Assembly (NCBI RefSeq): GCF_002514725.1
Contig: NZ_NTLB01000005.1
Span: 372,001 to 436,000, forward strand
Length of the DNA: 64,000 nt
Source of the DNA: Mangrovitalea sediminis
Lineage (GTDB): Bacteria > Pseudomonadota > Gammaproteobacteria > Pseudomonadales > Oleiphilaceae
Direction: 5' to 3'
In this document: positions 18,354 through 26,650 of the stretch, in pieces
Position numbering within the stretch: the first letter of the stretch is position 1
How the letters are laid out: the number at the start of each line of letters is the position of its first letter
Notes under the pieces: model-generated
The model's input: only the letters and a program-made list of their open reading frames with translations
Database searches by the model: none
Told to the model about the DNA's origin: nothing
Translations under genes and position numbers: made by a program

Positions 18354-18500
18354 GGCAGTTTCTCCCGATCATGCGCGATAAAAGGACGTGTCGATGCACC
18401 CTGGCTTTTTCAGGGAATTCCTTAAAGGCGTTCTGGGAATCACTCTATCGGTGTAGAATTGATAATAATAATGGATTTTTTGAATATTCTTGCATAGGCA

Positions 18501-19454
18501 ATGCTTATGAATATGAGACCATTGAGGTTCTTTGCGGCCATCGTCGATTACGGTGGCGTCAGTAAGGCTGCGGAACGCCTGAACATATCGCAGCCTGCCA
18601 TGTCGGCGGCGCTGAAGGTCCTTGAGCAAGAGCTCGGCGTAGAGTTGTTTGATCGCCGAAGCGGTAGGGGAGGCTTGCGTTTAACCGACGAAGGTCAGCG
18701 CTTTTACCAGCATGTCGTCAAAATCCTGCGTGATTATGATCAGGCGAAATCGGAATTACGGGATATGCCAACGCCACGGCGTCGATTACGCGTCGGGGTG
18801 CTTGAGACGATGTCATCGGAGGTGGTTCAGGCGTCGTTATTTGCTCTCATCGAAAATAATCCGGATTGCCGTGTGGAACTGTGGGAAGGCCCTCCGTCCC
18901 GCCTGTCTGACTGGCTATCCCAGGGGCGGCTCGATATCGCCTGGACGCTCGTTGAGGAAGGGGAGCAGCAGGTACGCGTGTTGTGGCAGGAACCATTTGT
19001 GCTCGCGTTGGCTCCGGAGCATATTTTGGCATCGTCTCCAGGTAACTCCGTCGGACTGGATAGCATCGGAAAATATCCCTTTGTTTTTCGTGCCCGCTGT
19101 GAAATGACTGGGGCCATCAGGGTCCATTTGCGCAGCGCCGGCGTATCTCCTCAGATCATGATGCGGATTGAGCGGGAGGATGTCGCCTTTTCCTTTGTAG
19201 CGAAGGGCGTCGGCATTACCCTAAGTCCTTTTAGCCTGGTGCCGGACGGGCTTTTGCCGGTGAAAGTGGACGGGTTCTCCCTGCAGCGGACGATCGGGCT
19301 GCGTTGGCGTGAAGATGCCTTTTTGGCCAGCGTGGATGCCACGGAGAAGGCTATTGAACTGGGAGCTGCCGATATGCTGAAGGGGCTGCGCGAGTTTGCC
19401 TCAAAGAACGGGAGTGCATCCGCCGTCATTGCTGCAAGCGCGACGCCATCGTGA
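18501..19454 (+). CDS. LysR family transcriptional regulator
   Basis: 317 residues. The N-terminal winged HTH is RFFAAIVDYGGVSKAAERLNISQPAMSAALKVLEQELGVELFDRR (residues about 7-50), followed by a periplasmic-binding-like effector domain to about residue 300. The target is not evident: the upstream neighbour is a divergent AraC gene and the downstream neighbour a 73-residue unknown protein. The 18354-18500 gap is AT-rich on this side, with GATAATAATAAT at about 18460-18471, possibly part of its promoter. There is no strong ribosome site at 18501. Confidence 0.88.
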   Translation: MLMNMRPLRFFAAIVDYGGVSKAAERLNISQPAMSAALKVLEQELGVELFDRRSGRGGLRLTDEGQRFYQHVVKILRDYDQAKSELRDMPTPRRRLRVGVLETMSSEVVQASLFALIENNPDCRVELWEGPPSRLSDWLSQGRLDIAWTLVEEGEQQVRVLWQEPFVLALAPEHILASSPGNSVGLDSIGKYPFVFRARCEMTGAIRVHLRSAGVSPQIMMRIEREDVAFSFVAKGVGITLSPFSLVPDGLLPVKVDGFSLQRTIGLRWREDAFLASVDATEKAIELGAADMLKGLREFASKNGSASAVIAASATPS

Positions 19455-19610
19455 AGGAAGAGTTGGCAAATGGGTTGGGCGAACGTATAAGTGCACATCG
19501 TATTCGCCTTGCCTGCGCCTGTAACAGCCCCGTGTTGTCTTGCGTGGATTTGCAGGCAGCCATGTTAATCTATCCCCTAAAGTTTCTTACCTCACTTTTC
19601 AGGAATCATA

Positions 19611-19832
19611 GTGCCAAAAGAAAAATATACGCCGAAGGTGTCGACCCATGTCGACAAGAAGCGCCTTCTGGATCAACTGGCTAGCGAGCTACAAGCGTTA
19701 GATGAGAATGTTACGGTAAAGCGGGAAACGCAATTTCGGGATGCGATTCTCGGTCTTATGGAACAGCATGATTTTTCGTTGGCTGAAACCGCTCAAATCC
19801 TGAAATTGCTCGATGGCAAAAGCCAGGACTGA
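19611..19832 (+). CDS. Small hypothetical protein, 73 residues
   Basis: GTG start with AGGAA at the right distance (about 19600-19604). The sequence is charged and helical: a basic N-terminus (MPKEKYTPKVSTHVDKKR), then RDAILGLMEQHDFSLAETAQILKLLDGK. The last part could be a helix-turn-helix-like pair of helices. I do not recognise a family. It lies 156 bp after the LysR gene in the same direction and looks like a real, independently translated protein rather than debris. Confidence 0.55.
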   Translation: MPKEKYTPKVSTHVDKKRLLDQLASELQALDENVTVKRETQFRDAILGLMEQHDFSLAETAQILKLLDGKSQD

Positions 19833-19985
19833 CGTAGCGCCGGAGCCCTACCTTGCGACACAAAACGTCAATGACGAGCGATAAGGCCCCGAAGACTGAT
19901 AGCCATTGGGTAAATCATAGCAACCAGGGAAGGGCGGACACCCGTCTCCGACGTCCGTATATCTCATTCTCGCCGGCTTCCGGCA

Positions 19986-20137
19986 TCAGGCTAATCCCAA
20001 TCCATCCAACTCATCCGAGATAACGTTGTCGTACGACTCGCCCTCGATGTGTGCGCTCAATTTCTTCCTGTGCCAAAAGCTCCCAGATTCAAGAGTCGCC
20101 CCGCCTGATTCTGTGCAGATGCTTTGCCATTAGTCAT
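19986..20137 (-). pseudogene. Possible frameshifted small gene
   Basis: An ATG at 20137 opens a 26-codon frame (MTNGKASAQNQAGRLLNLGA...) that ends early at a TGA near 20059. The neighbouring frame continues with protein-like sequence (KKLSAHIEGESYDNVISDEL...) to a stop at 19986. Joining them needs one base in the AGGAAGAAA run. This may be a decayed small gene, a frameshifted one or chance. No family is recognised. The remainder of the 608-bp gap 19833-20440 is described separately. Confidence 0.3.
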
Positions 20138-20440
20138 CTTGCAAACAGAAAAATCATCCAATAAAGACACAATAATTAATGCTTTCACATACTTTGTGTG
20201 TCAAATAGTAAAACGAAAAACATTGTTATCATATTGTTTATAAACATCTTATTTAATTTTTAACGCTAAATAACGATATTAGAGAAACATCACAATTGAC
20301 ACAAATTGAATTTTAAGTATCCAATAAGGGCGTTCTCGCCTTGACCCGGTATCGCGGATCATGGGCTGAAAAAGGTGCAGTGACTTACCTTAAAACGAGG
20401 CGGGTTATGAGAAGTTGCGCTCGATCTTTGCCATCTCCGG
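20138..20440. other. AT-rich intergenic stretch before the chemoreceptor gene
   Basis: From about 20140 to 20330 the sequence is strongly AT-rich with repeated A and T tracts (for example around 20155-20180 and 20215-20300), unlike its neighbours. It probably contains the chemoreceptor promoter and may be curved or bound by a nucleoid protein. No gene is seen in it, and 19833-19985 likewise holds nothing I can call. Confidence 0.5.
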
Positions 20441-22249
20441 ATGATGGCGCATTCATTCCAGCGTCGTCTCCCCGTAAAACCTTCACTGAAGAATATGGTT
20501 GTTTCGATGTCGGCAAACGATGAGCGTGCGCGCTCCGGCGGTACTACAGCTGCAGCCAGGGTCTGGCTAGCCATCCTGCTACCCACGATTCCGGCGCTGA
20601 TACTGGAAATCGTTTTAGTTTCATCAGATCTGGGGTCTAGCTCGAGCCTTCACTTTTGGAGTTTTGTCTCTGCGATAGCGATCCCTGTATCCCTCTTCTT
20701 TAGTTATCGTCTGCTGGCTGCCGGCCTCCTGAAACCCATCCTCAGGATCAAGGAGACATTCGAAGATATCAAGAATCGGCACGGCGATATCTCCGTAAGC
20801 CTACCGGCGGGAGACGGTGACGAAATTGGCCGACTCGGCGCTGCCTATAATGATTTTTCCCACGCCCTGAAACAGATGATCGCCCAATCGCGGCAACGCA
20901 GTGTCAATGTTTCACTGGGAGCCGCACAGCTGCAGAGCATCATCAATCGAGTTCGCCAGGCCACCGATAGCCAATCGAAGGAGGCCAGCCAAGTATTCCA
21001 GGCCAGCCAGGAAGCCACCCAAGCCATCAATGAAATTGCCGGTCACACACAGCACATTGCCCAACGGAACGAGCACAACCTGCAGGAAATCAATACCTCG
21101 AGCGAGGAATTGTCTCGTATCCAGGAGCAGGTGAAGGCGATAGGAGAGGAGGTATCCCGGTTTCAGGAGGTGGTGGATCGACTGTCGACGAATTCGGAAA
21201 ACGTCGTCTCGGTGCTGGCCATGGTCAGGGGATTCTCCGAACAGACGAATCTATTGGCACTCAATGCCAGCATAGAAGCCGCTCGTGCCGGTGAGGCCGG
21301 CCGAGGGTTCGCGGTTGTCGCAGATGAGGTTCGCAACCTGTCTCTCAAAGTGAGTAACGCAACGCAGCAAATCGACAGCAGTGTCGCTGAGATGACGACG
21401 CTGGTGGAAAGCACCCGCGAAGGCTCGCAACACATTATGAATCACGTACGCGATACGGATTCTTTCATCAGTATCACTCACGGCAAGTTTTCCGAGCTGC
21501 TGAAAGACTTTACGGCACTCAATGGCCAGCTCAGCGAAATCAGCGCGGCCGTCGAGGAGCTGTCCTACACCAACGGTGCCACTCACGAGAATATTTCATC
21601 GATCAACCGTCTTTCCGACAACATTCGGAATGAGATCGAGGTATCTGTACGCCATTCCCAGTCGTTGGAGGGCGCAAGCGAGGAGCTACAAGTTCTCCTT
21701 TCCAACTTCCGCATCGGGTATGGCGGTTTCGAAAACATCATTGGCACGGCGCGGAGTTGGGCGACTGAGGTCCAACAGCAACTGCAGATGCTGGCTGATT
21801 CCGGTCACGACCTCTTCGACCACAATTATCGACGCACCAACCCGAACCAGTTGCCTGAAAAGTACGACACCCGCTATGTGGATGCATACGAACGAGCACT
21901 GCAGCCATTGTTTGACCGTTTTATCCAGGATCGACCTGAGTTTATGATTGCTTCGGCATTCGATATCAACGGCTATCTGCCTGCACACAACAGCAAGATC
22001 TCACGACCGCTGACCGGCGATTTCGAAACCGACAACCAACTCAGCCGACACCGGCGCATCTACGATGCCAATCGCGCAGAAAAGCGACGCGCGTCAAACA
22101 CCGCTCCATTCCTGTTGCAAACCTTCATCCGCGACACGGGCGAGATTCTCAACTCGGTTTCAGTTCCCCTCTATGTGTCCGATCGACACTGGGGTAACTT
22201 CTGCACAGCCTTTTTACCGGATCAGTTGCTGGACGTTGAGCAGGAGTAG
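20441..22249 (+). CDS. Methyl-accepting chemotaxis protein with C-terminal sensor domain
   Basis: Up to 602 residues. Two hydrophobic segments (about 42-63 and 70-97) lie close together, so there is almost no periplasmic sensor. A HAMP domain (about 98-150) and the signalling coiled coil follow, with hairpin tip [35 protein letters not shown]. After the kinase-control region, about 180 residues form an extra domain beginning near [15 protein letters not shown], with HWGNF near its end. This type of C-terminal Cache-like domain is known in a subset of chemoreceptors and implies cytoplasmic sensing. The start is uncertain: 20441, 20495 and 20507 are all possible, with no strong ribosome site. 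Confidence 0.85.
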   Translation: MMAHSFQRRLPVKPSLKNMVVSMSANDERARSGGTTAAARVWLAILLPTIPALILEIVLVSSDLGSSSSLHFWSFVSAIAIPVSLFFSYRLLAAGLLKPILRIKETFEDIKNRHGDISVSLPAGDGDEIGRLGAAYNDFSHALKQMIAQSRQRSVNVSLGAAQLQSIINRVRQATDSQSKEASQVFQASQEATQAINEIAGHTQHIAQRNEHNLQEINTSSEELSRIQEQVKAIGEEVSRFQEVVDRLSTNSENVVSVLAMVRGFSEQTNLLALNASIEAARAGEAGRGFAVVADEVRNLSLKVSNATQQIDSSVAEMTTLVESTREGSQHIMNHVRDTDSFISITHGKFSELLKDFTALNGQLSEISAAVEELSYTNGATHENISSINRLSDNIRNEIEVSVRHSQSLEGASEELQVLLSNFRIGYGGFENIIGTARSWATEVQQQLQMLADSGHDLFDHNYRRTNPNQLPEKYDTRYVDAYERALQPLFDRFIQDRPEFMIASAFDINGYLPAHNSKISRPLTGDFETDNQLSRHRRIYDANRAEKRRASNTAPFLLQTFIRDTGEILNSVSVPLYVSDRHWGNFCTAFLPDQLLDVEQE

Positions 22250-22459
22250 GGACTATGCGACTCATTATGGTTCTTTGATCGATTCCGGATCGTTGCGCCG
22301 GGGACGGGATTTACTGGTTGGATTGATCGGCCGATATTTGCAGAGAAGCTCACAGTTATTGGGCTAGAGCGGTACTGAGTAAAATCTCATGAACCTTTTG
22401 GTACACTGCATGTTCCTTAACATAATATACATTATGCGTAATTCCAGATGTGTCATACC
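22250..22459. other. Gap between convergent genes
   Basis: 210 bp separates the stops of the chemoreceptor and the sigma-54 activator. I see no gene and no convincing intrinsic terminator with a T-run. Confidence 0.5.
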
Positions 22460-23899
22460 TCATAACTTAAGACGCCCCATCTTCTCGTAAAGCGATGCAC
22501 GGGAGATCCCCAATAACTCGGCGGCCTTTTTTCTGTTTCCGTTTGTTTTGCCTAATGCCTGTTTGAGTGCGGCCCTTTCCGCCGACGCCATCTGTTCCTG
22601 GAGGGGCGTTATGGTGAGTGACTCCGACGCATATTTGGCGTCAGGCTGCGTGCGCTCGTCATCGTTGCCGGGAATGACGCCATGCTCCTGAGCCAGAAGC
22701 TCGCTGATCAGTTCGGAACCGATTTCAGGATTATTTTGAGAAAGAATGACCGCTCTCTCCAGGACGTTACGCAGCTCGCGGATATTGCCGGGCCAATTGT
22801 GTTTTCGCAGTACATCAAGGGCGTCTGGCGTCAGGAAGTACAACTGGAGATGCAGAGCGCTCGTAATGTCATCCAGAATCCTTTCTGCAATCAGATCAAT
22901 ATCCTCAAGTCTTTCTCGTAACGGTGGCAAATGCAGCGGCATGCCATTGAGCCGGTAAAAAAGGTCGGATCGGAATTCGCCTTCACGTATCATTTTCTGG
23001 AGATCCCGACTCGTAGCCGCAACGATCCTGACGTTTGCTTTTTGGACTTTGTCCGACCCAACGGCTTCAAACTCCTGATCCTGTAATACACGCAATAGTT
23101 TACTTTGGACTTCAGCCGGCATATCCCCGATTTCGTCCAAAAATAACGTGCCTCCCCGTGCCAAAGCCAATTTGCCTTCTCTCCCTTCCTTTTTGGCGCC
23201 TGTAAATGCCCCAGGAGCAACGCCAAAAAACTCCGCTTCAACGAGGTTGTCCGGAATGGCTGAGACGTTCAGTGAAACAAATGGCTTGTGGGAACGGTTC
23301 GAAAGCTGATGGATGGCGTGGGCAAAGAGTTCTTTGCCTGTCCCTGTCTCCCCCGTGAGAAGGACTGAAATATCGAAGCGGGCGACTTGTCTGAGGCGCT
23401 GCTTGATCGCCTGCAGTTCCCTGCTCCGGCCGACGATATGCGACAACCGGTATTTACTCCGACGCTCCTGGTCAAGCTGGCTACTTACGCTTTTAAGTTC
23501 CTGCTGCAGCTTGTTGTATTTATTGGCAAGTTTACCAAGACCGCTATTGTCAGCCATCGCCACAAAGCCAAAGGCGCCGACAATAGAACCTGTCTCATTC
23601 TGTAAGGGTAAAGCGCTGACAATGACCCATTGTTCCTGGACGTAAAGAAGGTCGAGGAAAACGGGTTTCCCCGTATCCACGACTCTGGGCATATAGCTGT
23701 TTGGGATGTGGCGGGTAATGGGGTCGCCTATGGGTGAACGATCCAGGCCGAGAAAACGTTGGTATCCATCGCTAATCCAGGTGACTTTATGCGCGGTATC
23801 GATAGCAATGGCATATTCGTAGAATGTGCCAAATGATTCCGCAAGCATCTTAACCGCACTCTCGCGGACACCCTTTGGTGGAGAATTCAAATCGGTCAC
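22460..23899 (-). CDS. Sigma-54-dependent transcriptional activator (PAS, AAA+, Fis-type HTH)
   Basis: 479 residues. A PAS domain (about 15-130) is followed by a short coiled coil, then the AAA+ domain (about 165-395) with Walker A GETGTGKE, the sigma-54 contact loop GAFTGA and Walker B GGTLFLDEIGDM. A Fis-type helix-turn-helix ends the protein (KKAAELLGISRASLYEKMGRL). It is divergent from an acyl-CoA synthetase / 3-hydroxybutyrate dehydrogenase block that has a -24/-12 promoter, and three tandem candidate binding sites lie in the gap. By build and context it resembles HbcR-type regulators of 3-hydroxybutyrate use. The nearest site is 16 bp from its own start codon, so autoregulation is likely. 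Confidence 0.92.
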   Translation of the reverse strand: MTDLNSPPKGVRESAVKMLAESFGTFYEYAIAIDTAHKVTWISDGYQRFLGLDRSPIGDPITRHIPNSYMPRVVDTGKPVFLDLLYVQEQWVIVSALPLQNETGSIVGAFGFVAMADNSGLGKLANKYNKLQQELKSVSSQLDQERRSKYRLSHIVGRSRELQAIKQRLRQVARFDISVLLTGETGTGKELFAHAIHQLSNRSHKPFVSLNVSAIPDNLVEAEFFGVAPGAFTGAKKEGREGKLALARGGTLFLDEIGDMPAEVQSKLLRVLQDQEFEAVGSDKVQKANVRIVAATSRDLQKMIREGEFRSDLFYRLNGMPLHLPPLRERLEDIDLIAERILDDITSALHLQLYFLTPDALDVLRKHNWPGNIRELRNVLERAVILSQNNPEIGSELISELLAQEHGVIPGNDDERTQPDAKYASESLTITPLQEQMASAERAALKQALGKTNGNRKKAAELLGISRASLYEKMGRLKL

Positions 23900-23914
23900 G
23901 CCTGCTCCGGCTTT

Positions 23915-23977
23915 TGTCTAAAATATTCGACACTCATTGTCTATAAATCTGGACATTAGTGTCCATGTATTTAGACG
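23915..23977. promoter_or_regulatory. Three tandem enhancer-type sites, TGTC-N10-GACR
   Basis: Sites at 23915-23932, 23938-23955 and 23960-23977 each read TGTC, ten bases, then GACA, GACA and GACG. Spacing from site to site is 23 and 22 bp, close to two helical turns. The pattern is like the TGT-N10-ACA upstream activator sequence known for NifA. They lie between the activator gene and the sigma-54 promoter 51 bp further on, so this activator is the obvious ligand. Confidence 0.65.
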
Positions 23978-23982
23978 CATTA

Positions 23983-23997
23983 TTTGAATTATTCAAA
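23983..23997. repeat. AT-rich palindrome between activator sites and promoter
   Basis: TTTGAATTATTCAAA is a perfect inverted repeat (6-bp arms, 3-bp centre) in an AT-rich stretch between the enhancer sites and the -24 element, where DNA bending would be useful. Its role is not known. Confidence 0.35.
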
Positions 23998-24027
23998 ATA
24001 ATACCTATAAAACCGCCAGTTATCATT

Positions 24028-24044
24028 TTGGCACGTTTGTTGAT
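24028..24044 (+). promoter_or_regulatory. Sigma-54 (-24/-12) promoter
   Basis: TTGGCACGTTTGTTGAT matches the RpoN consensus well: YTGGCACG at -24, four bases, then TTG at -12, with GA in place of GC. The GG to GA distance is the required 10 bases. It lies 45 bp before the start codon of the acyl-CoA synthetase gene and beside a sigma-54 activator gene. Confidence 0.75.
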
Positions 24045-24088
24045 CGTCAGGACTTACAACAATAATTATCAGACCGGTCGACATCGCT

Positions 24089-25633
24089 ATGAATATAGCC
24101 ACCCTCCTCCCTCAGGCCGCCCTTCGCTGGACGAACCTGACAGCCCTGCAGTCATCATCGGGGCAACGCCTTACCTTCGGCCAGTTTCATGACCGGGTAC
24201 GCCGCCTCGCCTACTGGTTCGAGAAAGGGATCCAGCTGCGTCCCGGAGATCGTGTGGTGCTCTTCATGGAAAACCGGATGGAATACCCGGAAATCATGTT
24301 CGCCACCTGGTATGCCGGTCTGGTCGTCGTGCCCGTCAACGCCAAGCTCCATGCCAGAGAATTCAGCCATATCCTGAGGAGCAGCGAAGCCAGCATTGCG
24401 TTCATCAGTAACAAGAATGCAGATGCGATTGTGACGGCCGGGTCAGACACTCCGTGCACTTTTATCAATGTGGATGAAGGCGCTTACCAGGCATGTTTTG
24501 GCGATGGTAAGGCCAGTCTTGTCGAACGTGATCCCAATGACCTCGCCTGGCTGTTCTACACCAGCGGCACAACCGGTAAACCCAAAGGCGCGATGCAGTC
24601 CCACCGTAACCTTTATGCCATGCTCAATGGCTTCCTGGACAAGGTTAAGAAGGTTGAGCCGGGGCAGGCGCTTTATCACGGCGCCCCCATGTCTCACGGC
24701 AGTGGATACTACACCCTCCCCTTTATGGCCAACGGGGGCTGCCAGATTATTCCGGCCTCAGGCGGTTTTGATGTTGAAGAGCTTTGCCAGATTCTGAGTG
24801 AGCACCCGTCGGTTTCATTCTTTGCCGCACCCACCATGGTCAAGCGTATTCTCGACCGGCCGGACCTGCTCACAAAATCAGTGCTCTCCGGGCTGGACAG
24901 AATTATCTACGGAGGTGGTCCCATGTACCTCCGTGATCTCGAGCGTGCGCACGACGTTTTTGGCCACAAGCTGGTTCAGATCTACGGCCAGGGTGAATGC
25001 CCGATGACCATCACCGTGCTTGACGAGGCTCAGCACAAAGATACGGGACATCCTCGGTACCGTACCCGCCTTTCTTCGGTTGGCCAGGCCCAATCGGGCA
25101 TAGAAATCAAGATTGTCGATCCGGTAGGGAATGTCCTGCCGGCAGGCGAAACCGGTGAAATCCTCGTTCGCGGTGACGCCGTTATGCTGGGTTATTGGAA
25201 CAACGCTGAGGCTTCCGCCGCAACAATAAAGGAGGGTTGGCTCCACACAGGGGATGTCGGTCACCTGGATGAGGACAATTTTCTTTACCTTACCGACCGT
25301 TCGAAGGACGTCATTATCAGCGGCGGCACCAACGTGTATCCACGCGAAGTTGAGGAAGTTCTACTCCAACATCCCGATGTTAAAGAAGTTTCTGTTATTG
25401 GTGCAGCGGATGCAGACTGGGGGGAACGCGTCGTGGCCTGTATCGCAACCCAAGAGGGCAAACATTGCAGCCCGGAAGAACTGGGCCGGTTTTGCGCCAC
25501 GCAACTCGCTCGCTTCAAGCTTCCGAAGGAGTACCGGTTCTACAGTGAACTCCCGAAAAACGCGACGGGGAAAATCCTGAAGACGACACTTCGGGATCAG
25601 GTTGGGGAAATCGGCACCGGTAGCCATCATTGA
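24089..25633 (+). CDS. AMP-binding acyl-CoA synthetase
   Basis: 514-residue adenylate-forming ligase of the acyl-CoA synthetase type. The P-loop-like motif is YTSGTTGKPKGAMQSHRN (about 158-175). The A5-like segment IYGQGECPMT, the A7/A8 hinge YLTDRSKDVIISGGTNVYPREVEE and the C-terminal catalytic lysine in KNATGKILKTTL are all present. It would activate a carboxylic acid with ATP and CoA. Context suggests an acid linked to 3-hydroxybutyrate or short/medium-chain metabolism; the true substrate cannot be read. It is the first gene behind the sigma-54 promoter, followed 58 bp later by a dehydrogenase. Confidence 0.9.
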   Translation: MNIATLLPQAALRWTNLTALQSSSGQRLTFGQFHDRVRRLAYWFEKGIQLRPGDRVVLFMENRMEYPEIMFATWYAGLVVVPVNAKLHAREFSHILRSSEASIAFISNKNADAIVTAGSDTPCTFINVDEGAYQACFGDGKASLVERDPNDLAWLFYTSGTTGKPKGAMQSHRNLYAMLNGFLDKVKKVEPGQALYHGAPMSHGSGYYTLPFMANGGCQIIPASGGFDVEELCQILSEHPSVSFFAAPTMVKRILDRPDLLTKSVLSGLDRIIYGGGPMYLRDLERAHDVFGHKLVQIYGQGECPMTITVLDEAQHKDTGHPRYRTRLSSVGQAQSGIEIKIVDPVGNVLPAGETGEILVRGDAVMLGYWNNAEASAATIKEGWLHTGDVGHLDEDNFLYLTDRSKDVIISGGTNVYPREVEEVLLQHPDVKEVSVIGAADADWGERVVACIATQEGKHCSPEELGRFCATQLARFKLPKEYRFYSELPKNATGKILKTTLRDQVGEIGTGSHH

Positions 25634-25691
25634 TGCCGCCGTTTCCGGGGTTAGTCACACGGCGTTCCTGAGTCGGTAAGGAGCAATAATA

Positions 25692-26471
25692 ATGAACAGC
25701 GACAATGTATTAATTACCGGATCTACGAGTGGTATCGGCTTGGCAACAGCACGAGTACTGGCTGGCCGGGGTTTCAATTTGATGTTAAACGGCCTGGAAT
25801 CCGGTTCAGAGGGAGATTCGCTGGCCCAGGGGCTGCAGCGGGAATTCGGCGTCAAAGCCGCCTATTGTCAGGCGGATCTTTCCAACGTCGATCAACTCAA
25901 CAAGCTGATTGATGCAGCCGAAACGTCGCTCGGGCCCATTGGCATCCTGGTTAACAACGCCGGTATTCAGTTCACATCGTCGCTGGCTGAATTTCCCGTG
26001 GAAAAGTGGAATGCCATTATTGCCATCAATTTATCGGCAGCCTTTCACACCATGAAGCGCCTGATGCCCGCGATGAAGGACGCCGGTTGGGGGCGTGTCA
26101 TCAACATTGCCTCAGTGCATGGTTTGGTGGCGTCGCCACAAAAAGCCGCCTACTGTGCGGCAAAGCATGGTCTCGTGGGACTTTCCAAAGTCGCGGCGCT
26201 CGAGTACGCAGAGTATGGCGTGACGGTTAATTGTATCTGTCCTGGATGGACAGAAACCCCTATCCTAAATCATCAGTTCAACGAATTCGCCAAAGCCAAT
26301 GGCGTCAGTTTTGAAGAGGCGAAAAGAGGTCTCATCAAAACCAAGACCCCCTACCCTGAGCTTATCAAGCCTGAAGCCATCGGTAGGATGATTCAGTTTC
26401 TGATTTCCGACAGTGCCGATGCCATCACCGGCGCTTCGCTACCCATCGATGGCGGCTGGACAGCTCTTTAG
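25692..26471 (+). CDS. bdhA: 3-hydroxybutyrate dehydrogenase (SDR family)
   Basis: 259 residues. The cofactor motif is TGSTSGIG at the N-terminus, NNAG lies near residue 90, and the catalytic Ser-Tyr-Lys set sits in INIASVHGLVASPQKAAYCAAKHGLVG. The pattern HGLVASP-K-AY-AAKHG and the tail GASLPIDGGWTA are characteristic of D-3-hydroxybutyrate dehydrogenases, which interconvert 3-hydroxybutyrate and acetoacetate with NAD. It probably belongs to the sigma-54-controlled unit. With the upstream ligase this gives a route from 3-hydroxybutyrate (for example from polyhydroxybutyrate) towards CoA esters. Confidence 0.85.
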   Translation: MNSDNVLITGSTSGIGLATARVLAGRGFNLMLNGLESGSEGDSLAQGLQREFGVKAAYCQADLSNVDQLNKLIDAAETSLGPIGILVNNAGIQFTSSLAEFPVEKWNAIIAINLSAAFHTMKRLMPAMKDAGWGRVINIASVHGLVASPQKAAYCAAKHGLVGLSKVAALEYAEYGVTVNCICPGWTETPILNHQFNEFAKANGVSFEEAKRGLIKTKTPYPELIKPEAIGRMIQFLISDSADAITGASLPIDGGWTAL

Positions 26472-26650
26472 AGCAGCCATTAAGGACATAAACTTAGGCC
26501 TACCAGCACGGCCAGGATGATCGGTGCGGCAAATCTGAAGACGAACATGGACGGAATCAACAGCTATCTCAGTGTGTGAAAGGGGCCGGCGAGTATCGCG
26601 GTCTGGCAACAACAACAATAACCAAAACCAGAAACCTGAGGAGATCCACT

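Noticed and set aside
18455-18475. GATAATAATAATGG as a Fur box before the LysR gene
   Set aside because: The match is mostly due to AT-richness and lacks the symmetric second half.
26477-26553. A 22-codon minus-strand ORF with a membrane-like sequence (MFVFRFAAPIILAVL...)
   Set aside because: It is very short with no ribosome site; it could be a trace of a small transporter subunit, but the evidence is too thin.
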